Shown piece after piece: positions 10,492 through 22,400 of a stretch of DNA of 64,000 nucleotides. Position numbers and translations under genes: made by a program. Under the pieces are notes generated by a model. That model ran no database searches and was not told where the DNA came from. It worked only from the letters and a program-made list of their open reading frames with translations. Origin of the DNA: Aldrovandia affinis (taxonomy: Eukaryota > Chordata > Actinopteri > Notacanthiformes > Halosauridae); contig JAINUG010000215.1 of the NCBI GenBank assembly GCA_029706075.1, forward strand, positions 1,294,501 through 1,358,500. The letters run 5' to 3'. Within the stretch, counting starts at the first letter, position 1. Each line of letters starts with the position of its first letter.

Positions 10492-13400
10492 CTGGGGAGC
10501 CAATGCAATCAGGTCTCCAATCACAAGCTTGATCCATTTTTTCACACTACGTTGCATTAATTTAGCAGACGCTCTAACCCAGGATAAGTACATTCAAATA
10601 CGTTAAGAGCAGTAGTACCTCAGAAAAGTATAACTGACACTTAAGAGTCAATAGCAACCAGTGCTAGAATCAATTGAACAATTACCACAATCTGTCGAAC
10701 ACATTCAAATGACCTGATGATGTATCCAGTGTTACATAAAGTGCTAAGATTGTGCTAGAGAAGAAATACTAGACTAGTTTTGATGCGGCAAAGTGGGGTG
10801 TAAAAGTTCTATACCTCTTGATTTTCATGTCTGACAAAAATGTCTACAGTAAAAATTACAAATGTTACTTTGGAAAGGTGGAAGGTTGGAGGTTCCATCT
10901 GCATGCACCAACCTGGGAGAGAGCAGATGAACTCGTACACGTCCGCTACATTCCACTTGGTGGGGTCATTGGGCAGGAAGTTCAGCTCGTGGGCGTGACC
11001 CTCCCCCTGGTCCGGTCCTCGGTCGCCATGGGGCCTAGGAGCCCCGGAGCTAGCGGCCGACAGTGGTGAGGGAGGTTCCTCGTAGCTCGACATGTCGGAA
11101 CACTGGCTGGACTCCCCCTGGCTGGGGTGCGACGGGAGCGGGGACGACACTGCCATGCCCACAGACTGTTGGGGTGTGGGGGGCATCTGAAACACACACA
11201 CACACACGCGCACAGGTGGTTAAGGCACTGCTCTTGAAACTCAGTAGTTGCTGGTTCAAATCTCAAGAGAGGCACTGCCATTGTAGTCTTGAACAAAATG
11301 GTTAAATATTAAGCTGTATAAATGGAATTTTTTATGAAGTAAACATACAGGCAATCTGACCCAACTCGATCTACCTGATCATAACCCCAGCACATCCTGA
11401 AACACGTAAATATGGGCAAGCAGGTCTACCCAAACCGCTTCTTAACCAACACATCCTTGAGCACACACAAACAGGCGTTCAGAACTACCGAGACAATGTT
11501 AGCCTGAAACATGTACAGAACATACAGGCAATCAAACCTATACATGATGCCTGTTTTGGCAGCATACAGTAGAAAATGTTTTTTTACTGATTGCACTTTG
11601 GGACTGAGCAGTGTATAAAGGTGCCAGTGACTATGAGATGAGTTTGAGCGGGTAGGTATAAATGAGGTGCAAAGGTTTATTATATACAGGTGTTGAGGTG
11701 CAGGAGCGGGTAGGTGTTGAGGTGCAGGAGCGGGTAGGTGTTGAGGTGCAGGAGTGGGTAGGTGTTGAGGTGCAGGGCTGCCCACCTGTTTCTTGGCCTC
11801 CGTGTTCAGGGTGCTGCCGCCGCGTGACCGCCCCTTCTTGTGCTTCTCGGTTTTGCTCCGGTCCGGGTGGATCAGGCCCATGCGCTTGGAGCACCGAACA
11901 CTATACCTGCTCCAGACCACAAATGAAATAATCCTTAATCCATCCTTCCATCCATCCATAGATCTCCTCCATTCCTGTGCGCTAGATGCAACTTTCCACA
12001 ATCCTCATCTGCCTCATGGAAACACTGGCATTTAGACTTTATGTCAGTCTAACCACGACATGAAGTCCAAGTAATTAATTTAAGTAGGCGGAGTGTTTCA
12101 GAAACAATTCAGCGTCAAATGTGTCAAACACTGAGCCCAATGTGCCCATTGAGGTTGGAGTGAACAGAGGTATTAGATAGGTTATTCACAGAACCAGGCC
12201 CAGTGTATTAGACAGACAGGGTTTGCATTGTGTGGTGCTTATTACAGATTGTTCCCTTAATGACACACCAAACCCAATCTCTTGATATAGTGGTAACTAT
12301 CAGTCAGTTATTAACTATCATAATGAAATCTGTATCCAGAACCAAACTGCTGGTTATTATGAATATGAATTAAACGGGATCATTTGTATCATGCCGGCTT
12401 ATAGCTGAACACTTGGTCTCCCCGTATAAGAGCCTTAGTGAAGATCACCTTAAGGGATGATGACCTCTCATTTCAAAAATCATAATTCATATGGTCCCGG
12501 GTCCATGACTGTAAAGCAAATGCATCTAAAGGTAAGTGTTGGTGATGCAATCCCAGATATAGTGTTATGTATACACTATACACTATTCCTGACTAATGAC
12601 TGTAGAAAAATAGGCCTCCTTTATGTACAGTACCCTCCAAAATTATTTACATCCTTGATAAAGATGAGCAAATAAGTTTGTATAAAAATAAACAATACAG
12701 GTTATGAGCTACATTGTACGTATGAAGCTTTTCCTCAACAAGTAATACATTTTTCCCCAAAAAAGATAGGTCACAATTCACATCCCAAATAATTATTTTT
12801 TAACAAATAATTTAGGGCTGACCCCATTTAGTCAACTGGCTGATTGTTTGTCAATGGGCTGTTGGTCGACCGAGATTTGTTTTGGTCGAGCAGTCACGCG
12901 AAATAAAGAATAAACAGATTATAAAAATTCTCCATGCAGCATGAGACACCTAGATTCATGCCACAGTTTGGCGCACTTGTCAGTAGAATAATCCATTCTG
13001 AGTCCTTCATGCCTGCTATAATTTTTGTCAGTGAGAGACAGATATATTTTAAAAAATCCAGAAAATCATATATAAAAGATATAAACATTTCTGTATTTGA
13101 TGCAAAACATGACTTAGTACTTGGTGGAGAAACCCTTGTTGGCAAGCACAGAGGTTAGACGTGTAGTTGGTCACAGTCCTTCACTCTTAACATAGCTAGG
13201 CCTATATACAGTGAAGGAAATCATTATTTGATCCCTTACCGATTTTGTATGTTTGCCCACTGACAAAGAAATGAATGGTCTATAATTTTAATGGTAGGTT
13301 TATTTTAACAGTGAGAGACAGAATATCAAAAAACAAATCCAGAAAATCACATTATATAAAAGATATAAACTGATTTGCATTTGATTGTGTGAAATAAATA

Positions 13401-16400
13401 TTTGATCCCCTAGCAAAACATGACTTAGTACTTAATGTTGTGAATGTTGTGAATAATTCTGCAAAACTAATAAAAGTAAAATTTTATAATAAATGTGTTT
13501 TGCTAATTGAACACATTACCCATAAATATGGACATTTTATATATTTATAACTAACTAAATTGATCTTGTAACACCCCTTTCATGCTATATAAATAGCTTA
13601 TATTGTATCCTTCTTGTTTTAGGCACCCCCTTTCATGTAGCAAATGTTTTAGGCACGCAAATGTGCATTTTAATTGGAGCCTAAGATTTGCCTACAGTTA
13701 AGATTAGTGATATAGGCATATTTTAATTACTCATTTTGATATAACCTAAGAACATAATGTCAAAGAAAAAATCTGGAGTATGGCAGCATTTCGTTTTAGT
13801 CACGGACAATCCCAAAAAAGTGGAATTTAAACTTTGCAAGCGCGTTTTCCAAGGCAGGGTTTATCGTTAATAAAACGACGAGCAGTCCTTTTGCCAAAAG
13901 ATTTGGACAGGCTAGTGTTCCTGTGCCATAACATGAAATGACTGGGGAAGTAGGCCATCGGATGGTCTCTGACTCGAAATAAGTTATTTTCGATAGGCTA
14001 TAGCCACTTTATGTTCAGCTTTAGGTTACAATTTAAGACATTAGGCTATGTGTGATCATTTGTTTGTTAGCCTATTTTTTTGCAAAAGAGATTTTAAATC
14101 CCAATGAGACCAACCTGGTTAATTAAATAAAACATAGCCTATGCATTAGAATGTGTTATGGTTGTGGTCAAATAAAAGCATCAGCCTATTATGTGGCCAT
14201 ACCGCAACTTCACAAGCGCAACGGCAGAATCTGCAAGGGCAGCATGAAGAGGAGGCTCGGAACGGAGACGTTTTTCTTTCTTTCAGGTAATCTTGAACTA
14301 CGTTACTCATTTGTGTCATTCAGTTATAAAACATGAGACAAGCGCAGTGTGCATATAGTTGTATTTATTAAAACAAATAGGGTGTGTCATATAGAAGAAA
14401 AGAAAAGTTTCGACCAATTGAAAAAACGGACGACTGTTGGTCGACCAAGATTTGTTTTAGTCGGGGACAGCCCTAAAATAAATAAATCTGCATTAACATG
14501 CTACCTTCTTAAGTTCATCTCAATCTTAGGGAACTATTATGGCCTCCGACTGCTTCCTGTTTCACTGAGGTACAAGAATGAGGTAATACACATCCACCAA
14601 CATGGGCAAATGACTCTCAGAAGAAACAAGACAAATGATTGTTGACCTTCAAGTCAGAAGATGGTTACAAACAAATAAATAAAAAAACTAAAAGATACCA
14701 CTTTCCATTATTAGGTCAATAATTAAGAAGTTTAATTAAAACCACTGGAACAGTGGAAAACCTGCCAGGTAGAGGATTCTAGTGCATCTTGCCCCCACGC
14801 ACAGTGAGGCAGATGGATTGGGAGGCAAAGAAGGATCCAAGTGCTATTGTTGGAGATCTAGAGAACTTGGTTGCAGGCATATTGGCTTTTTGGAAGAGTT
14901 TCCAGAAAGAAAGCCTCTATCATCGATTAATTCTGTTAAGAATTTGATCGATCAGGCATATCAAATTAACGATTATGTATGGAGTTATCCAATAGCACAA
15001 ACTCTAGTGAGTTAAAACCTTGTTGATTTTATCAAATATATCTAGCAATATTTCACAAAAGAAACAATTTACGACAAAACATTGTTATATTTTGTATAGC
15101 CTAATGTTACCTCAGCCGACAATAGCGTGGTCTCTTGAATTTGCTCTAGCATGCCTAACGTTACTTCCGCAATTCTCCTTTTTGGTTAAATCAATGACGC
15201 CAAAACAGAAGTCGAAAACTTTCTGAGGGACATTATCCTACCTCTGGATAGAAATCCCACAGATTGGCGGAAAGTCAACGGAGGAAGATTCCCTAGACTG
15301 GCAAAGTTGGCACAACAGTATTTATGCATTCCTGGGACATCGGTTCTGTCGGAACAGGTGTTCTCAGCAGCTGGTCTTACTGTGACTTACTTCTTTTCCC
15401 CCCCCCCAAGTTGCCAAGCCTCTGCTGTCGGATAGCCCTTTTCATTTCAAAAGGAATATTGTTTTTGTTGTTAGGCCTACTGAATGGTGTTTCACTTCCT
15501 TCATAATTCTCATGGTTTTATGCTGTTAAAATAGGCCCGTGTCTCAAAAGTTTGAATAAAGCTTTGATTGAGGAAAAAATGCTGTCATATGCTACATTTT
15601 GCAGTTTTTTTTCTTTCAAAAGATTAATCGATTCATTGTTTGTTAACGTAGGTGACGATCGAAATCGAAAAGGAAATTTCTTAAAATTAGCAACCCTATT
15701 GAACACTTGAAAACTTGTGGTTTGAATTAACGAGTGCAGTCCACAAATGCAGACCAAAGGATCTTGAAAGATTGTGTATGGCGGATTGGTCAAAGATCCC
15801 CACCAATATGTTCACCAATCTCATAAAACCCTACAGAACAATATAATGTTGTCCTTGCTAGGGGAGGGGGAGGGTGCACAAAGTTATTCAGGGCGTAAAT
15901 AATAGTGACATATCTTTTTTGAGGAAAAGGATATCACTTGCTTTTTTTCTGAGCAATTGTATTAATATAAAAGAATATAATCTTCCCATTTTTGAGCTTA
16001 CAATATAGCTCATTACCTGTATTGTTGTACACAGCCTTCTTTACTGATCTTTATCAAGGGTGTGAATCATTTTAGTGGGTACTGTATTAGACTTATTGGT
16101 AGATGTAACTGCACAGTCAAAATGAAAGAATATGAAAGAGTTTGTCGGAGTTCTGCTTCAGTGAAATACAAACAATATCCTATAGGAGATCCCTGTTGCA
16201 GTCAGTCCAATGAGAGTTCACACAAAACAAAACAAAAACATTATTTTCACCTGAATGAGTTGCAAGGGAACACGGCAAGGAATTCACAGTGACGCACCTT
16301 TTAGCACACGGCGTGGAACAAAATCTCTTTGACCGCTTGAAGTTGCTGGCGAAGTCCACCAGCCCACAGAGTTCACATTTCAGCGTGGGCTCCTGCTCCT

Positions 16401-19400
16401 GTTGCTTCAGCTCTGAAAAGGGGAACAGATTTTAACAGAGCCGCCAGGACTCCAACTGCCGTAGCTACCAGCGTCAATCGACACTGCTGAATCACAGGGT
16501 AAGTGTATTTTTAATTGGTCCACACAAGTCGATGATCGACACAGCGGTCAGCGACAGCTCCTCCCGCCGTGGGGTTCATAAAGCCGTGTGCTCTCGGCCT
16601 CCTTCACCTTGCTGACTCAGGTCTTCCATCTCGGCATCGGTGACGCTGGTGTGGTTGCTCTGAGGGAGCTTCTCCGAGTCCGACTGCACCTGCTGCTTCT
16701 GCTTCTTCAGGTTCTCAATGAGGAGAGACGGGCGCTCCACCTGCGGGGGGGGCACAGCAGGCAGAAGGCTGACTCATCTCTGCAGTTACCATGGACACAA
16801 ACCCAGACGAGTGCCCACAATGACCACGTTCCGCTGCAGTTTAGAGCACCTACAGACAGTAAATGAATTCGCTTACTGTACCTCACTGCATAAATTCCCT
16901 TACTGCACCAGAGCTGTATTCCCTTGTGCCCTTCTATGCCATATGCCACCAGAGAGCTTCCATTGAAAACTATGCATTTTGGCACATATGAAAATCTCTG
17001 TCTGTTGGGCCCCTTACTGATTTGATGTGGTAAACAGCAGATTGTGGTTATATTCAGTTACTTCTCCCCCTCTGGGGAGGCATGACTGCAGCTGCGCAGT
17101 AGGGCATCGTGCATGCCGATTGGTCGGCAGGCAGCTGCACCGTCACCCCTAACCCGCAGAGCTGGGAGCCATGTGGACTAGCCAAGGGATGGCTGACACT
17201 GCTGCAACATCCCATGGATCGCTGCTTAGAATATCGGTCCAGTTGGAGGAGGTCAGGTGGCATCGAACCCTGTGCAGCTTCGTAGATCGATAAAGCATGT
17301 GGACCGTCTGAGGAGAGCACAGTTCAACAAGACAAGCCTATCTGGATTATTTTAAGATTAGTGACCCAGGTACAGAATAGCACTGAAACACAATCGTCTT
17401 ATCCCTGCAACTCTGTGAACAACATCAGGCCATGGGGCCAAGATGGTCTTTGTCTCATATGTCCACTAGAGGGAAGTGTATTCCTTTTTGTGAGTAGTAG
17501 TCCTCGTTCCAGTGATGCAAGATATACTGTAGGGTACATAGGAACAGAACTCTCACAGCTCACTCCACAACTGACACTGGGGTCGTTTTAAGGAAACACA
17601 GGGGTTAATCTGTGTTCCAGGTTACAGTCCTGTTAAAAAAAAAAGACACTGCATGACAAAAATCACAATGTAGAAGTGAGCATGGCAAGCAGAATTTTGG
17701 GCCACTGTGGATCCACCTTTAGCCAGTCAGATAGTCACAGCCACTGTAGTCTAAGCAAGTCCACAAGCTTAATGGCAGGTGATGGAATCATATTTCCTGA
17801 ATACGGTCTTTGAATTATAACTTTTTCTGCCCAAATAATCCATTAACGTGTGGCCTGAGACTCAAACAAGTGGCATAGTTTTTCTTGTGTGTTTTGTAAT
17901 TCCTCCCTGCCTCCGTCAAATGTCCTTCACTGTGTTGGTGAGATGTGCTGCGTATGAATCCAAAGAGCCAGACTTACAGATCCATCACTGAACCCTCCCA
18001 GGTATTCATAAGAATCAGGCATTTACCTATACATATATATATATTGCCAGATTTCCTAATCTAAATATCAAAGACATTAAGTCTGGGCTTGTAACGTTAA
18101 TGTTGCAGGTTCAATCCCCAGGTGGGACACTGCCGTTGTACCCTTGAGCAAGGTACTTAACCTGAATTGCTTCAGTTAATATCCAGCTGTATAAATGGAT
18201 TGTAAAGAAATGTAAACTGTAAGTCGCTCTGGATAAGAGCGTCTGCTAAATGCCTGTAATGTAAGTCATATATCTAGTTCCCAAGGTAAAGTCATTTGAG
18301 AATATCACTCACAGCCATAAAAGGTAGAAGAGGATAGACACACCTGTGATCTGAAATGAATGAATGGGTCTATAGTCTAGATGCAAGACTAGGCATATAA
18401 ACCAAACTCTTCTCAGACCACATCTAAGGATGATTGCCAACACCTCATTGTCTCTCTGTGGGTAAAGAAAGACATAAGGGAGTACAGCCCTGCCCTCCTC
18501 CGGGTCCCCAGATCGGGGGCAGTTTCCCCAAACGCATAGGGTGGTCAAATTAATGGGGGAAGTTAAAGTAAAAACGTATGGGAGGCAATTAGGTATGGGA
18601 GAGAAGCCTTTGGAATCTGTAGAGAGTCAATTGAAGATGGGACGTTTTGAAACGTTTTGTATTGTGGAAAAATACATATCCCACTCAGACATCTAGCAAC
18701 ATTGTCCCCCCTGCACCGAGGAGCTGCGAGGCGGCCTCGACTGCACTGCGGGACTGTGTGCAAAGAGGATGTGGCTGCACTCACGGGGAAAGGCTCGGCT
18801 CCCTCCTGGATGACGAAACCCTCGATGACGTGAGTGAGTATCTGCGGCTTCACTATTGCCTGCGGCGGTTTGCTCTCCCCGTTCTGGGGTGTACTGCCGG
18901 CCACGGTGGGCGCGTTGTTTCCATTTCCCGAGGTCATGGTTGGATGTCTGCCCACACCGGACTTTGCATTCACCCCCGCTGCAGCACCCGAATCTGTGGA
19001 TGACAGGGAGAACGAATATTTGAAAACAAATATAATGGCCCTTAAAACGACCAATAAATAACGTGTTCAAATATCAAATAGATAGCTATTTGGCAACAAC
19101 TTGCAACAAAAGTCAAGTAGGCTAGTTAGTGCTACTGTAACATTAGCCAGCAAACTACTGTTTCAACAATCCAGCACGGCAGCAATGTGAAATGTACTCT
19201 GAAATCAGCTATTTATTTGGCTTGCACAAGCATATATTTTGATTTTCAGAAAAGGCAGAGAATGTAGCGCTTTCAGGTTAGCACCCCAGACTATACTGTA
19301 TACTATAACGAACTATCCTTTCCTGAACGCGCGGTTTGTTTACTTGCCGTCTGGCGCGGTTCTGCAACGTGCGCTTCTCACAACGCTTTCCCTTGCAGCC

Positions 19401-22400
19401 GACAATATTTAGCTAACCGTCCAAATCTCGTATAAAATAGTTATTCGATTTCTTGTCATGCCATTAAACAAATATAATTAAGGCATAATATGTAGCTAGT
19501 AAGCCATGCAAGTTAGCGAACAAGCTATAGCGACAAGTTATGCGTATATTTCTTTGTTGTTGATCATTCAACACTGTGCAATGATTCAAATAAATTGTTG
19601 ATCTGCGTTCGATAGGTTAGTTGCATCACATAGCGCAATCATAACAATGCAAGCGAACGTTAGCTACGCGACTAAACAATGACTCTTGAAATCAGAAAAC
19701 GCGAGGGCTTCATACGCACAGGGGTCCTGACAATAGTCGCCAGCGGCGGCAGCAACACACGCCTTTGTTCCGTTCGCTGAATTCCCCCAAAAGTATCCTT
19801 GCTTGATGTAGCTATGTTTCCAAAACGCCAGGTTACGAAATAAACCCAACTGCCCGATATTGCGCACTGTGTACTACTGTACGACGCGAGCTTTCTTTCC
19901 TATTAACCAGACAGTAGCATAAACATGCATACCAGTCTCATTAAAACTTTTTTGGTATTATTGTTTTGTCAGCCCTATCCCCCTCGTATGAGCTGAGCAA
20001 CAGAGACGCACTCTAATCCTCTTTGTATGTGGGAACTGAATAGGAAACAACGTGTCCCAACTATTGGTCAGCTACACTTGGAATGTCATCCAATGGTGAC
20101 GCGTATTTGCTACATACGGCCTCTGTGATTGGTGAACATATCTGGCTCACCCCAGCCTCGTGTCAAACGCACCGAGGCGGCGAAAGAGCAACTGAGAAAG
20201 CTACTGGGATTCGATTATCTTTGTATAGTTTATTCGCGTAGCTGGCAACCCCCGCAGACTTAAAACAACTTTTCTGCCTTGTTTCTGCACTGTTATCACA
20301 AGTCGCACGGCTAAGACCGCTTAACAATGATTTATTCTCCTTTGACATCCACAGTGAAGGAAAGTCTGAATCTATTTGACATAGACCGGTATTAGGGTAA
20401 ACAAATGAACAAGTTAAGCTAGTTTTGAATGATGAAGAAACCCCTTAAAACGGCGCACTTAATCGATTTCACCTTATATTCGTAGAGAAAGAATATTTTA
20501 TTTTTCACTTGCCACAAACAACGTGGACATGCATGCACGTTATACGAACGAACTTGTGCCATATTGTAAGTTATGACGAGTTAAGGTAGGCTACAAGACT
20601 GATGCATGAGCCATAATATAGTAAAATGCATTGCATAAAGTTATAATTGGCATTCAAACTTTTCAATAGCAATGTAAAGTTTTTTTCAAAATAGGTTAAG
20701 TAGAAGCATTGCCAGTTTAATATAAATCGCTTTCAAAATTATCTTTCTAATGACATGTTAAAATACACATCATCCCGTTTGCTGTCGTACAGTTATGAAC
20801 TATATCGAAGGGGAAATAAGCACGTACAGAATTTCGGCGGATGACAATATCACATATGTTGCTGGGGTGCGTTCAGGATGCAAACCGTTTTTGCTACGGT
20901 TCGGCTTGAACTCTATTCTAAACGGTTTGCAACCATCTGCTTACGTTTTAGAGGCTGTAACCAGAAGCAACGAATGACAATTGGAATTGGTGTTGCACCG
21001 TTCACGATTGCCCTGCCAGCCGCCATAGTAACAGCGCTCTACAACAGGACATTAAATACAGGACCGTTTCAGTTAGTAAAACAGTTGTTCTCACATTGCT
21101 GCTCTCCCTATTAATTTTTTATGGGGTCACCGTCACCCCCCAGTCAAACAACAAACCAGCATAGCCATCCCACCCCACCCGAGATCTTAGCCAAAGAGAA
21201 GCGACCCTGCTGTCTCTGTGCACTTACTGCACTGACGTCATATCAAACTTCCTCTCCTGTTGTTGGTACCCATCAATCTCGATGTGAATCAGTCAGCACT
21301 TTCAGAGGCAGGCATTCACCAAGCCCACACACTTGCACTCCAAACACATTAGGCCACAGGAAAACAGGTAGTTCAAATACAATACTCAGAAACCTATGGT
21401 CAATGGTAACATTACCACTTACCACTAATGAGAACATAGCATTGATTGCAAAAGGCACAATCACAAACAATGAGTCATGAGTCACAATCAAGTTATTCCA
21501 CCTGGCTCCTCTTTGTGTAAGACTTAGCTACATAAAAATATCTAAATAGTCATTTTCTGTCATTTTGTTTATAAATGGCCTATTACATCAGACAAACATT
21601 ATCAGACAAGTAAACCTTGATGAATAATATCCTCTACACAGGCCGCCGATCCGAGCAGCAATAAAAGTAGCCTATATTACTATTTCTAACCTCGCAAGAT
21701 TTTATCATACACACGCGCAAAAACCTTAGAATCGCGACTTTACGATTTGAGCACTGGCAAATAATATGAGATTAAAATTAAGACAATTAATTAGACAAAA
21801 AGTAAACCTTGTCTTTTACTCTCGGTCTACCTGGAAGTGCCGTCCCACTTCTATTGACATGGTAACAAGGTGCTAGTTTCGGGGAAGGGCGTGGGGCCAT
21901 GTATGAAAACTTATTTGTTTCTGTCTTCTGCATGGCTCACTGAATATTGCTTATTCTGATGGCCTTTGAGAGAGAGATGGCCCATCTGACAGATCTTAGA
22001 GGTGTGGAGAACCCTCAGGAAATTAGCAAATAGCCCTCCCACAGCCTGTAATAAATGTGACCAGTTCTGATAAAACCAGGTTTTTAGCTATTTAGATCTC
22101 AGATGTGCTAAACTATTTTGACATCCTTACATAACCAAGACCTTGATGAACAAATTTCAAATTGACAAAACAATTCATCGCTATAGTTTAGTGTGTGCTT
22201 TCACAACATTTGTAACGGCACAAAAATGTACTCTTTATAACTTGTGTGTTTGTAGATCTATTTACAAGCTGCATATTGAAGGACCAAACTATTGATGGCA
22301 TATAAATGTCGCTGTGATTGTCCTTCAAATAAAAATATCGAACACTTTGGAGTAAGTGTGTGTTAAAGTTGATGAAATTTATATAAATATCAGACGACAT

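Larger units (their letters stand above)
12813..14475 (+). mobile_element. hAT-type transposon A, inserted in the Tc1-like element
   Basis: Terminal inverted repeats TAGGGCTGACC and GGACAGCCCTA. Subterminal GTTGGTCGACC blocks occur near both ends. Flanking eight bases are AAATAATT and AAATAAAT, a 7/8 target duplication. It contains the start of a BED-finger reading (13757-13870) and internal Tc1-like debris at about 13028-13430. No intact transposase. Confidence 0.8.
12628..16084. mobile_element. Tc1-like element, broken by two later hAT insertions
   Basis: The left end is CAGTACCCTCCAAAATTATT and the right end complements it (GTACTG preceded by TTATCAAGGGTGTGAAT), flanked by TA on both sides. 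Its three surviving parts, about 12628-12812, 14476-14920 and 15699-16084, match consecutive stretches of the intact-length relative at 43384-44765. The transposase is decayed beyond use: recognisable pieces such as GGCAGATGGATTGGGAGGCA remain but stops and indels are frequent. Confidence 0.85.
11907..16297 (-). other. phc2 intron filled by nested transposons
   Basis: A 4.4-kb intron of which about 3.5 kb (12628-16084) is a Tc1-like element carrying two hAT insertions, listed separately. The flanks show no genes. Confidence 0.85.

Noticed and set aside
21121-21480. 119-residue open frame on the + strand
   Set aside because: Low-complexity Thr/Ser/Pro-rich reading inside a phc2 intron with no recognisable domain, splice context or start signal.
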